From: Nelumbo lutea
Lineage: Eukaryota; Streptophyta; Magnoliopsida; Proteales; Nelumbonaceae
DNA length: 64,000 nt
Direction of reading: 5' to 3'
Assembly: GCA_022828595.1 (NCBI GenBank)
Contig: JAKGHH010000002.1
Coordinates: forward strand, 70,776,383 to 70,840,382
Positions 23,301 through 36,500 of the stretch are shown piece after piece. Numbering within the stretch: the stretch's first letter is position 1; each line of letters begins with the position of its first letter. The position numbers and the translations under genes were made by a program. The notes beneath the pieces are model-generated. The model was given only the letters and a program-made list of their open reading frames with translations. It ran no database searches and was not told where the DNA came from.

Positions 23301-26300
23301 CAATGATGCGGGCTGACTCAGTCTGCACTTGTCCTTCTTCTGAAAATGTGGGAAGGGTCACACTTGTAATGACTCCTGACTTCGGCCCTTTTTTCAGTAA
23401 GGAGATATGGAATACAGCGTGCAGTTTTGATGTTGCCGGAAGGTCCAGCTTGTAGGCCACTGACCCTATTCTCTCAAGGATTTTAAATGGTCCAAAATAG
23501 CATGGGCTGAGTTTGTTCTACTGTCGGCTTGCAACTGAAATCTGTCCGAAAGGTTGTAATTTGAGAAACACCCAATCATCGACTTAATATTGGACATTCT
23601 TGTGATGTTTATCATATGTGTGCTTCATCCATTGCTGTGCCTGTAAGAGATGATGTCTTAGTTCCTTTAACACCTCATCTCGTTGCGTCAGCTGTTCTTC
23701 TAAGGCCGCTACTGTGGTGGTCCCTTTTTCATAAGGAAGTAGAGGGGGATGGTCCTGACCATATAGAGCTCTGAAGGGTGTCATCCCAGTGGCGCTATGG
23801 AAAGTGGTGTTGTACCACCATTCAGCCCAGTGGCTTCACCTATTGTCTTGTCGATTTCCCGCGCAGCATCTCAAATATGTTTCGAGACTCTTGTTAACCG
23901 CCTCTGTCTGTCCATCAGATTAGGGGCCCGTGCAGGCGAAAAAGCTCAGCCCAGAAGCGGGTCATAAAAATAGGGTCCCTGTCTAATACAATTGAGCTGG
24001 TGAGCCCATGTAGGCGCACAGTTTCCTGGAGGAACAATTCAGCAACTGTGACTGCTGTAAATGGGTGTGGTAGAGGTAGGAAATGACTGTATTTCGTCAA
24101 TCTATCCACTATCACAAGGATAACTGTTTTGCCGGCAGAAACGGGCAATCCTGTGATGAAATCCATTGATATATCATCCTAGACTTGGTTTGGTATTGGG
24201 AGTGATTGCAAGAGGCCTTCTGGTGTTGTAGTGGCCGACTTGTTTTGTTGGCATACTGCACACCTGGCTATGAAGTTCTGGATAGATGTACGCATGCCTT
24301 TCCAATGGAATTGTGTGGCGATGCGTTTTTGTGTTCGTAGGATGCTGGAGTGGCCACCTATGGGTGAGGCATGGAATAATTCCAGGAGCTTCCTGAGATG
24401 AGCAGAATCTGCCGGAATTTCTAGGCGTCCTTTGAAGAAGAGTAGATCATTCTTGAGGGATTTGCCAATACTTGGGCCTTCAACTGTTGTAACTCCCTAT
24501 GGGATTGGGCTTCTTTTTGAAGTAGATCTAGGAGTGGAGAAGTTGGGGAAGATACTAGTAACTGAAATGACTGTGGGTGCCGTGAGAGGGCGTCAGCCAC
24601 TCGGTTAGCAGCCCTTGCTTTGTACTCAATTATGTAGTCATACCCAGTAGCTTGGATATCCATCGTTGTTGTTCCGAGGATAGGACTGATTGATCCAATA
24701 AGAACTCCAAACTTTGATGGTTGGTCCGAATTATGAACCGTCTACCAAGCAAGTAGGATTTCCAACGTTGGATTGCTAAGACCACTGCTATTAATTCTCG
24801 TTCATAAACTGATTTGGCCCACTTTTGTGATGTTAAGGCCTTGCTGAAAAAGGCTAGTGGTCACCCCTCTTGCATGAGAACAGCCCCAACACCTTGATCG
24901 GAGGCATCACACTCAATGATGAAGTCTTTTGTGAAATCGGGCAATGGTAATGTTGCAGGGCTCGCAATTGCCTGTCTCAACTGCTCAAAAGCTTGGTGGG
25001 CCTGGGTTGACCAGTAAAAAGCGCCTTGTTTCTGCAATTGGGTCAACGGGGTAGCTATTAGGTCGTAGTTTTTGATGAAGCGGCAGTAGTACACAGTTAG
25101 GCCCAAGAAGACCCTCAACTCTTTCACACTTTTGGGTTGCGGCCAGCCCATTATACTAGAGATTTTATCTGGGTCGGCCGCTAGTTCCATTCTCTACAAC
25201 ATGTCCCAAGTAGTGAACTTGGTTTTGTCCAAAGGAGCACTTGGGCTCTTTAGCGAACAAACTGGTGGGCCTCAAGTGTTGCAAGGGTGACCTGTAGATG
25301 ATTCAGATGTTCCTCCCAATTGGGGCTATAGACCAATATGTCATCAAAGAAAACAAGGATGAACTTAGGTAAATATGGCCGGGATATGTCATTCATTAAT
25401 TCTTGAAATGTGGCTGGAGCATTGGTCAGCTCAAATGGCATGACTAGGAACTCATAGTGGTCGTCATGTGTCCTGAAAGCCGTTTTGTGTACATCCTCCT
25501 TATGTACCCTTATTTGATGATACCCAACCCGTAAATCTAATTTTGAGAATATGGTGGCTTGACTGAGTTCATCAAGCAGCTCATCAATGATCGGTATTGG
25601 AAATCGGTCTTTAATGGTGATATTGTTAAGGGCTCTGTAATTAATACAAAATCACCACATCCCATCCTTTTTTTTGACTAATAATACCGGTGAAGAGAAT
25701 GGGCTGTGACTGGGCTGTATTATCCCTTGCTGAAGCATATCTTGAACTTGCTTCTTGATTTCAAATTTTTGAAAGTAAGGGTATCGGTAGGGTCTTACAT
25801 TGGTTGGGGCAGCTCCCGGCATGAGGGGGATGCGGTGGTCATGCTCCTAGTGTGGTGGAAGTTCTTGGGGTTCTTCGAACACGCTGCCATATTGCTAAAG
25901 GAGTTGTTGTAGGCGGCTTTGGAAGTCTCTAGGCCCATTTGGGCTGCTGTTAGCTAAAGATGGGCTGGTCCAATTTGAGTCCATGTGCATGAATATGGGC
26001 TGATCCAGATCTCCTATTTGCTTTGTTAATGTTGCAAGACTGATGGGCCTTGGACCCTTGCATGTTTGCCCTTGTAGATGGACTGTATAGTTCCCAGATG
26101 TGAAGTCCATGGTGAGACGGGCCCAGTCACAGATCACGGGCCCTAGATGTCTTAACCATTGAATGCCTAGCACCATGTCCGCTCCACTGAGATGAAGAGG
26201 ATATAAGTCCATCGCAAACTGGTGACCCTGAACCTTTAGTGGTAAGCCCATGCAAATGCTATTGTAGGATAGGCTATTACCGTTGGCCACATGAACCGTA

Positions 26301-27536
26301 AAAGCCATTGTTGGTTGAACTGGGAGTCCCATTTTATCCACCAAGACTTGAGTTATGAAGTTAAGGGAACTGCCACTGTCTATGAGGATTGACACTTGGC
26401 GTCCCTGGATTAGCCCTGCAACTCTCATTGTTTGAGGGGACGCAAGTCCCGTAAGGGCTTGTAGAGATATTTCAGGTGTGCCATTGGGTTGTATTTCCCA
26501 CCCTTGGTTAGATTCCCCGCAACCGGTGAGGTTGTCTTCCTCTTCGGCATCTATTTGGAGGAGAAAATGCTTGTTTCTTGCACCGATGGCCTGACCCGAA
26601 TTTCTCTTCGCAGTTGTAACAGAGTCCTTTGTCTTTGCGGGCTTGCATCTCTGCCCAGGTCAGTCGTTTGAGAGGAACCAATGGGCCTGGGCCCAGTATT
26701 CCTTCCTCCTTGACTGGTGCTGTCGTCCTGGTTCCTGGACCCCATGACCGTTGCACCTTTCTTGCTAGAGTGAATTTATCCTCATACAATCTTGCTAGCG
26801 CTGCCACATTTACGACTGAAGTGGGCTGCATCGCCTTCACTTCTAGTTGCAGTTCTTTTAGGCCGTTGACGAAGCTTCCCACCAACGCCTTCTCCGTTCA
26901 CCCTTGGACTCTCACGGCCAACTTTTCGAACTCCATCTGGTAATCTTTAATTGATCCCACCTGCCGTAGCTTTGCCAAACTCTCATCATGATTTTCGAAC
27001 CCAGACGATCCAAAACGGATAGTCATGGCATCAGTGAAGTTTGCCCAAGTTTGACGAGGGTGCCCCCGTCGGTACCATTGAAACCAGAGGATAGCTTCCC
27101 CTTCAAGATGCGTAGAAGCCAGAGCTACCTTGTCTTGCCCAAGTGTCTCATGGTAATCAAAATACCGTTCAGCTCTGAGAATCCAGGGAGTTGGGTCACC
27201 GCCTGAGAAGATGGGGAAATCGATTTTGGCTACTCTTGTTGCCGCCGCCCTGTTCTGCGGTTGTTTTCATTGCTGCGCTCTTCTTGGCTTCCTTTGTCGT
27301 TGTTCGTGGCCCCCTGCTCCAACCGATTGAGGAGAGCAGTGAAACCTTCCTTCATTTCATTGAGATCTGAAGACATTCGGTGGATCTCTACCTCCATCTG
27401 ATCCACTCGGGTGTCTATTGACGTGTTTCTTGTGTTGGTCATGCTGGCTCTGATACCAACTTGTTAGAAACCTGCCTAACTCAGGGCTCTACAAGGGAGC
27501 CAACCTCCTGAATTCGTTGAAAGGAGCGAGCGAGCG

Positions 27537-27572
<36 letters not shown>

Positions 27573-30500
27573 ATGCCGAAAGAATTACCCTCTTATTACT
27601 CTTTGTGCTTCACTACTTATACTGTTCACAATCTTTGATTTCTTTCTGTTACAGCTGTTTCAAGTGGACGATTAGTTGTGTTGACATGGCCACCTCTTGT
27701 AAAACTAATTAACTCCTTTCTGTTGGTCTGTTCCAGTAGTCTTTACATAGGAGGCATGGTTCATTATTAATGACTGAATGGTATGTTGTACAATCATTAT
27801 GGATGACTGAAACCTTTAAAATATCAAAACTCTTTAAACTATGTGTAATTGGGACCCTGAAAATCAATAGGTATCGGCTGATACACATCAATACATTTTA
27901 ATATTTTGAACCTTGGTAGGAAGCACGAGGTATGTCCCTGAACTCATTGTGAAAGAGATCCTAGAGCATACGGTGCCCACCAATCTCCTTAAAATTATTT
28001 TTGACTAGAATATCCTGGAATTTCTTTATGCTCATATGACCCAGATTGTACCTAGGGGAATAATGCTCCATTTGATCTTCCCTATCTTGCTAACTTTCTT
28101 GCTTATCCAAGTCTCAAGGGTGCCTTTAATTGACCTGGGGAAATGTCCACTTGATGCCAAAAATTTCCACAAAGGTGCCCACAAGATGGTGCTGAACTTA
28201 CAATGTAAGAGATGGTTTGTAGATTTCTCAGCTCCTGAACTTCCACAAAGGTTCATTCCTATGGTGGCTAAAGGTGCAATGTAGACCATAAATGCAACCT
28301 CTGTTGGTGCTAGAGGGTCCCATATCAGTGTTCTTGGATACTCTCCTCTATCATGAGACCAAGTTATTTAAAAAGGAACAAGAAACAATGATGTAGGAGC
28401 ATGTGGGGCCCACATATAACCACACTAGCAGCTGGTTCCTTGGGGGTGGAGTTAGTTATTCATCTTTGTTTTCTTATTTTCTTGAGTTACTAGTGGGGAC
28501 TCGTACGATGCGTGGGATTTGTCAAGTGAAAGCGAAACCACAAAAACTGATAACTATTATAAGGAATGTAGTGTTGTTTAAAATAATTAATCTTTAGTAA
28601 TTTGGATTGATTATTTTAATAAGGGAAAACTCCCGATTAGTACCCTGTACTTTGGACCTAGTGCCACATTGGTCCCTGAACTTTAAAATACCTCAATTCA
28701 GTACCCGAACTTTCAAAACATGTCAATTCAGTACCTACCGTTAACCAACTGTTAACTAGCCATTAATTGGAATTTGAAAAAGACACAAATGTCCTTTGAG
28801 TGTCATCTAATTTTCTTTATCAACCATCCAAACGTTGACAAAAAATTAACAATCCCAAATTCTTGCTTCTATTCAAGAAAGTTGGGGGCGCGTCTCAGTG
28901 GGCATTCTGGACCCCAACTTTCTTGAATAAAATAGTTAAGGATTTAGGACTGTTAATTTTTTGTTAATGTTTGGATGATTGATAAAGAACTTTTTTTTTG
29001 ATAGATATGGTTGATAAAGAAAATTAGATGACATTCGAAGGGCATTTGTGTCTTTTTGAAAGGCATTTAACGACTGGTTAACAATAGGTACTAGATTGAT
29101 ACGTTTTGAAAGCTTGGGTACTGAATTGTCACATTTTAAAGTTCGGGGACCAAAGTGGCACTAGGTCTAAAGTACAGGGTACTAATCGGGAATTTTCCCT
29201 ATTAATAATTTTTAACAAAAATAATAAATTATTGATAATTTCTTAATAAAATAAATATTTTTTCCATATTATTTACTAGTGTTCTATTTTATCAATTTAC
29301 TTTGTTAATGATTAAATAATATTTTTTTTGTTAATATTACTTAAATATTTAAAATATTTAAATACCCCCATTGTGTAGCCCAATGATACAAAAAAATAAA
29401 GGATCTTAGGCCAGATTTTGGTAGTGTATTAATAGTTTTTAAGGTTGCCTAGGGCTCTGGGCCTAGGACAAGGACAGGCTTGCCTGTGTTAATTATAAAT
29501 TTATGATTTTTTAAAAATTAAAATTTTATTTAATTTCTATCTCTATATTAATATAAACTTTGTTATCTAAATATTATATAATAATATACAACGTATATGT
29601 ATATAACTTCCAAGTCGAGCGTATAGGGGTTGCTTTGCTTGGGCCTTGTTTGCTAGGGCTGTCATTGAACTGCGAAATTCTGATACCCGATTAGACTCCG
29701 GATTCGATTATCTTGGATTTGGATGTTAGAACTTGCATATGATTAATAACTGGATTGGATGCAGATTTAACCCCATTGGATCCAATTAAAATCCGAGTCT
29801 AATAAAAAATTATTGTTTTATGTATAATATGTAGTATAATTATGTATGCATATAGATATTATGTATAATTATATAAAGTTTATAATTGATAAATTTGATA
29901 TTTTATATTTATACATATTTCTTATACAATAATTATTATTTTTTTTGGTCATTTTAAACACAATAAGATGATTGTGGATTAAATATGAAATCCAACACAA
30001 TAATAGTAGAAATTACTGATTGCAGATTTAGATGAATTCCTTGTGAAGAGAAAGAAGAAGAAGATGAAGAGTTTTAGCAGTAGAGAAGAAAAGAGGAGAA
30101 GAAAACAGTAGGAAGTCAACCAGAACTGAATTAGATCTGGCTGCCAACCCCTCGTTATAATTTATACTTAACTTAAAGAATGAGATATTACAAGAATGCC
30201 TTTAGTAGGGCGGCTACTAAAGTAGCTGAACAGACACAACTTAAAAAAACATAAACTAATGGGCCTAAAGCCCAACAACATCCTAACTTAATAACTTAAA
30301 ATAAGAATAAAAAACAAATGGGCCCAATAACTAGAAACTGGCCCAACTCAACACTCCCCCTCAAGTTGGGAGTAAATGTCACACATTCCTAACTTGCGTG
30401 GATCATGCTCCAGCTTGTTCCTTGCAACACTTTTTGTGAGAACATCATCGAGTTGCAGATCAGAAGCAATGTATGGAAGACAAACTTCCCCAGAAGTCAC

Positions 30501-33500
30501 TCTTTCTCTGATAAAATGTCTATCCACTTCAATGTGCTTAGTTCGATCATGCTGAACTGGGTTATGGGCAATGTTAATTGCTGCCTGGTTATCACAGTAC
30601 AATATCATAGGTTCTCCTGCCTGTATACCAATTTCTCCTAATAGGGAACGGATCCAGAGAAGTTTTGAAACTCCATGTGCCATGGCCCTGTATTTAGCTT
30701 CAACACTTGATCTTGCCACTATTGTTTGCTTCTTATTCTTCCATGAGACAAGGTTACTCCCAACAAGGGTGCATACTCCTGAAGTGGATCTCCTACCATC
30801 AAGGCATCCTACCCAATCTGCATCTGTAGAAGCCTCTAGTTTCAACTGTCCATGATCAATAAACAATATGCCTCTACCCGGGGTGTCCCTTTAGATAAGT
30901 AAGAATCCTGTCAACAACCTCCCAATGCTGGACTTGTGGAGCATGCATGTATTGACTTACCACACTTACTACATAGGAAATGTCTGGTTTTGTCATACAC
31001 AAGTATAGCAGCCGACCCACAAGTCTCTGATATCTCCCAATGTCCTCTACTGGCTCACCTTCTGATGCATTAATTCTGTGGTTCTGATCAATAGGTGTAC
31101 TGATTGCCTTCGTTCCAATTTTCCTTGTTTCTTGAAGAAGATCCAAGACATACTTCCTCTGAGAGATAAAAATTCTATGTTTTGATCTTGCAATTTCAAT
31201 GTCTAAGAAGTATCTCAGTTTTCCAAGATCCTTAATTTCAAATTCTTTATGTAGATTCTCTTTTAAACAATCAATCTCACTTAGGTCATTCCCTGTGACA
31301 ACAATATCATCCACATAAACAATTAGGACTGACACCAAAGATCCCCTTCGCTTCACAAACAAGGTATGATCGGATTGAGTCTAAGTGTAGCCAAAAGCAA
31401 TCAAGGCCTTTCTGAATCTGTCAAACCATGCTCTGGGAAATTGTTTCAAGCCATAAAGTGACTTCTTAAGCCTGCATACTTTTCCCTTTTCAGCATCATT
31501 GTAGAAGCCAATAGGAAGATCTATATACACTTCCTTTTGCAGATCGCCATTTAGGAAAGCATTCTTCACATCAAGTTGAAACAGGGGCCAAGAGTATGTG
31601 GCAGCAAGAGAAAGAAGTATCCGAATAGAGGTCATCTTTGCAACTGGTGCAAAGGTCTCTAAGTAATCAATGCCATAGGTCTGTGTACCCTTTTGCAACA
31701 AGCCTGGCCTCGTACCTTTCTATACATCCATCTGCCTTATATTTAACTATGTAAACCCATTTGCACCCAACAGTCTCCTTGCCCTCTGTTAGGTCCACAA
31801 TGTCCCATGTCTAATTCTTAATTAAAGCTTCTATCTCTTCCTGCACAGCTGCCTTCCACTTAGGTTTGGAGAGAGCCTCACTAACACCCTTGGGTATAGA
31901 CACAGAGTCAAGAGAGGAAATAAAAGCATGGTAGGAAGGAGAAAGTCCATTGTAGGATAAGTACTGTGAAATACAATGAGCAGTACACTTTCTCTTCCCT
32001 TTTCTGAGAGCAATAGGAAGATCCAGGTTATCTGTAACAGGATTAGTAGAATCAATGGGAACTAAAACAGTAGAGGGATCAAGAGGAATACTTGAACCCA
32101 TGTTAGCTGAATCTGGAGTCTCCAAGGAACCAACAGGAAGTGATGTGAGTTCTGCTGTAGTGGAATCAACCTCCCTGTGAAGTCTCTGTCGTGAGTAATG
32201 TTGAGAAGCAGGACACAAAGGAGGTGGTAAGGTAGGTGACACAGGAGGGTCAAGCACAGGAGTAGACACAGGGACTGGAACTGGGAGAGGAATAGACTAC
32301 TGACTCACTTCCCCAAAACACTCCCCCTGAGAAGGATTCTTTGAGAAAAGTATGTGGACTCAAAAAAGGTGACATCCATAGTAACGTACCGGCTCCCAGA
32401 GACTAGATCATAGCAGCAGTAGCCTTTTTGATTTTCTGCATATTTAGGGAAGACACACTTCTTTGCCTTGGGATCAAGCTTCGAGCGGTGAGGACCAAAG
32501 ATATGTGCAAAGCAGACACACGCAAACACCCTGAGAGGAATATGAAACATCTCCCTCTCAAGAAAAAGGAGACTAAATGGGGTGCTGAATCCAAGTATAC
32601 GAGATGACACCCTGTTAATCAAATATATTGCTGCGAGGACTGCATCACCCCAAAACCGAACTGGAACTGTAGATGTGATCATCATGCTTCTTGCAATCTC
32701 AACAATGTGTTTGTTCTTCTTTTCTGCAACACCATTCTACTGTGGACTGTATGAACAACTGCTTTGATGGACAACACCATATTCTAACAGATATGAAGCA
32801 AGGTGTTTTTCAAAATATTCCCTGGCATTGTCTAATCTGAACACCTTTATTCTAGTTCCAAACTATGTTAGCACCATCTGATGAAATTGCCTCACCAAGG
32901 GTGGTACTTCATTGCGGGATCTCATCAAGTAAATCCAAGAGTATTGTGAGAAATCATCCACAAAATAAGAGAAAATATCGATAACCTCCCATAGAAGGAA
33001 CATGGTAAGGTCCCCACACATCAGAATGAATAACATCAAAAGAAGAACACCTTTTATTACTAGTTTTAAATGAATGTCTATTATGCTTTCCAAGTTGACA
33101 ACCTTCACACGACAAACTAACAGACTCAAAAAGTTTTGGAAACAAAAGACTCAAAGAAGGAAAAGGCAAATGACCCAAACGATTATGCCAAAGCATAATC
33201 TAACCCACAGACCTTGACTCACTATCCCTGCTGACATGATGACTCTGATGAGGAGGAAGCACATCCAGGAGGTAGATTCCATTCACTTCATGACCACTCC
33301 CAATCGTCTTCTTTGAATCCAGATCTTGCAAGATACAATGACCAGGAGAAAAAATTACTGAGTAGTTCAGGTTCTTAATCAAACTACTAACATATAACAA
33401 ATTAGTGCTCAATCTGGGAACATGAAGGACAGAGAGAAGGGAAATGGAATCACTAATCTTGACAGATCCCTTCCCAGCAGTGGGAACATGGGATTCATCA

Positions 33501-36500
33501 GCTGTGGAGACCCTATCTCTGCCAGAATAGAGTTGGTAAGAGGAAAAAATAGTAGAGCTATGGGTCATGTGCTCTGAGGCTCCAGAATCTATAACCCAAG
33601 GAGGTCCCTCCTTACCTGAAGTAGAAACATAATTTGTAGTGACATGTGAATTGCCTGTGTGAGCAAAGGAAGTAGAGTGAACTCCACCAGTACCACCTGT
33701 ACCTTGCTGTCCACCTATTTCTGAACTAGAACTGGTTGTATCCCGCTAGTTCAGAAGTTGCCCATACCTCTCAAGTTTGGCCCTTACTGTAGCAGCTGCA
33801 GCAGACTCCAGAGCAGTTGTAGTAGGAGGGGCTGGAATGTCACCAATGACTACCATGTGAGCATTTCCCTTCTTATTTTTTAGTCTATTCGGCACAAGAT
33901 GTGGGTGAAGCTTCCAACAACTATCTCTTGTGTGTTTAGGCTTCTTACAGTAGTCAAAAATCAAATCTTTTTTATATTCCTTCTTGATTTCATTGCCAAC
34001 CCGATCTCCACCTTGGTTTGGTCTCACAGTACTCCCTTGACACAAAAGCATATGCCTGGAAAGAAGATGTTGTCTTGCAATATCATACTCAGGATTAAGG
34101 CCAACAAGAAATTCAAACACCCTATACTCCTCTACATGTTTCTAATAGGTAGCTGCATCGTTAGTGGTTTCCCAAGCAAATGTCTCTAAATGGTCAATCT
34201 CCTACCACAGGGTTTTAAGGGCTGAAAAATAAGCTGCAATAGGTCTATCTCCCTGCCATGTAGCAATAATCTGATTTCTCAACTGATAAGTCCTATCAAC
34301 ATTCTCCCTCTGTGAATAGGTTTCTGCAACCCCATCCCATATTTCCTTAGTTGTATTTGCCCATAAAAAAATTTTACTTATATGGGGAACATGGAGTTCC
34401 TCCTCCCACTGGTCCCATTTCACTCCCGGGCTTATTTTCAACTCCGTGACCCTCCATGCTTCCCAAAAAGTGCAAAGAAAATAACTATAATATGCAAGAA
34501 GATCAAAAGAAACACTTCTGGAACCAACAACACCTTTCTGGTGCCCTAGATAGTCCTCTCACAAAAGATTCATTTTTTGTGGGACGGGAGAAGAGAGAGA
34601 AGAGGCTGCCGCTCTCTCCAGAAGCCTCCAAATCAGGCAGGACTTAATCCGCCCCCTGCAGAAAACTCCAAGGTGCCCTAAAAAATTAGGGCACCACTTC
34701 CTAGGTCAAAATTGAAGAGTCCAACAGAAACAAGACTCTCTCCCTTTCTCCAGTTTTTCTTGATTTTGATGAGAAACCCTGGACCAGCTACAGGGCAAAC
34801 AGATCCACCAAAAAATCCAAAAACTGGGCTTACCTGAAGTCTTTGATCAGCCTCTTAAATCACCATGTAGTTGGCCGATCTAGGGCTGCATGAGAAAACA
34901 ACTCAAGGAACCTTCGACTTGTTCTGATACCAAGTAGAAATTACTGATGACAGATTTAGATGAATTCCTTGTGAAGAGAAAGAAGAAGATGAAGAGTTTT
35001 AGCAGTAGAGAAGGAAAAGAGTAGGAAGTCAACCAGAATTGAATTAGATCTGGCCGCCAACCCCTCATTATAATTTATACGTAACTTAAAGAATGAGATA
35101 TTACAAGAACACCCTTAGTAGGGCGGCTAATAAAGTAGTTGAGCAGTCACAACTTAAAAACATAAACTAATGGGCCTAAAGCCCAACAACTTCCTAACTT
35201 AATAACTTAAAATAAGAATAAAAAACAAATGGGCCCAATAACTAGAAACTGGCCCAACTCAACAATAATCAATTTGGATGTGGATCTAGAGATTTCATAA
35301 TCAGATGTAGATGTGGATGCAGTCGGATCCGATCTGAATCTGATCTGTTTACCGTCCTAGTGCCCACATCACGTGTGGACTTGGTGTAGATCCAAGCTAG
35401 ACCTAGCTCAGAAGAAAATAGTTGCTTGATCTCGGAAATTTATAGGTCTAGGCAGGTTGGGCTAAGTCATAAATGATCATCCCTAAGTAGGAGTCTTATG
35501 ACATTTTTATTTGGGCCATTAGAATTCAAATGTTAATTATTATTAATTTTAATCATCCTATCAATGTTAATTATTATTAATTCAAATGATCATCCCTAAG
35601 TAGGAGTCTTATGACATTTTGTTACTTTTTATTATTAAGTTTAATTATCCTATCAATGTTAATTATTTTTAAATATAACTCACATGTATTTTAATTTTTA
35701 ATTTATGAACTACTAATTTTTAATAATTCTTAATTTTTAATAGTTGCTAGATAAAAACTTGCTAAAATTTAATATTTTTTATTGATTTCAATAGTTTTAT
35801 TATTATTTTTTAATTTTTTGACAATTAACCATTAAAATAAAATTTTATTATTTAATAAGAATTTGGATTGGTAAAATTCTCTCTCTTTGGAAGAGGCCTA
35901 TAGAAATATGCTAAAATAGGTTAGTGATGGAAGAGGTGGGAACTATGTGTAAGAATTTTCTCCCTCTCTCATTATTTTTAGGTGATTTAATTATTTATGA
36001 TATTTTTATTAACTAGTTTTTAAATTGTTATTTGTTTACGGGTTTGGTTGGGGCCATGCTGGCCTTGAAGTATTAGGCTCAACTTGGCCCTAAAATTTGT
36101 GGGCCTGATGTGGCCAAGGGCTGGGGCCAGGGCCTAGGCTGGACTAAAATGATACCCCTAAGCCCTAAGCCAATTAATGAGGAGAGGAGAGAGAATGAAA
36201 TAAAAATAAAAAAGGGAAAAAGAGCATTTTAATGGAGTAATTGAGAGGAGAGAATTAGTGGAGTTATTGGAGGAGAGAGAATTAATGGAATGATTAATGA
36301 GGAAAGAAGAAAGTCTTGGTTACTTGAGTTATTTTGTTCAATTTTAAAAATAAATATTCAAAGAAACCACAAAAGAGATAAGTGGTAGGGGAGAAAGGAG
36401 AGCCATGCTGACATGGCATGTCTTGTTTTAGAGTATATAGACGTTATAGTTGGTTATTTGTGTCAGTCTTTTATTTTAAGTTGGGTCATGTGGCTGCCAT

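Larger units (their letters stand above)
22881..27747 (-). mobile_element. Ty3/gypsy element, antisense to the host gene
   Basis: LTRs at 22881-23138 and 27462-27747 (TGTTAG...TTTACA) are bounded by the duplication TAGGA (22876-22880, 27748-27752). The complement of a TGGTATCAGAGC primer site lies at 27448-27459 next to the right LTR. A purine tract (complement CCCCCCTCC) adjoins the left LTR. The gene order gag, protease, RT, RNase H, integrase on the minus strand identifies Ty3/gypsy. Confidence 0.93.
30005..35264 (-). mobile_element. Ty1/copia element C, antisense
   Basis: LTRs at 30005-30353 and 34933-35264 are flanked by the duplication ATAAT (30000-30004, 35265-35269). The complement of TGGTATCAGAAC directly abuts the right LTR (34921-34932) and the complement of a purine tract (CTCCCCCTC) abuts the left LTR. 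On its own strand the LTR starts TGTTGAG and ends CTACT, again the TG...CT form shared with B and D. Coding blocks are heavily broken. Confidence 0.92.
29656..35359. mobile_element. Possible hAT-like element interrupted by copia C
   Basis: Left part 29656-30004 starts TAGGGCTGTCATTGAAC. Right part 35265-35359 ends with the complement of TAGGACGGTAAACAGATC and is rich in GGATCCGATCTGAATC-type sequence, as in the element at 21852. Copia C lies between with a clean 5-bp duplication. No 8-bp duplication was seen at the outer ends, so the boundaries are uncertain. Confidence 0.4.

Noticed and set aside
23134..27442. Endogenous pararetrovirus in place of the gypsy element
   Set aside because: Two LTRs, a target duplication, a purine tract and integrase motifs are present; no movement protein or other pararetrovirus-specific motif was seen.
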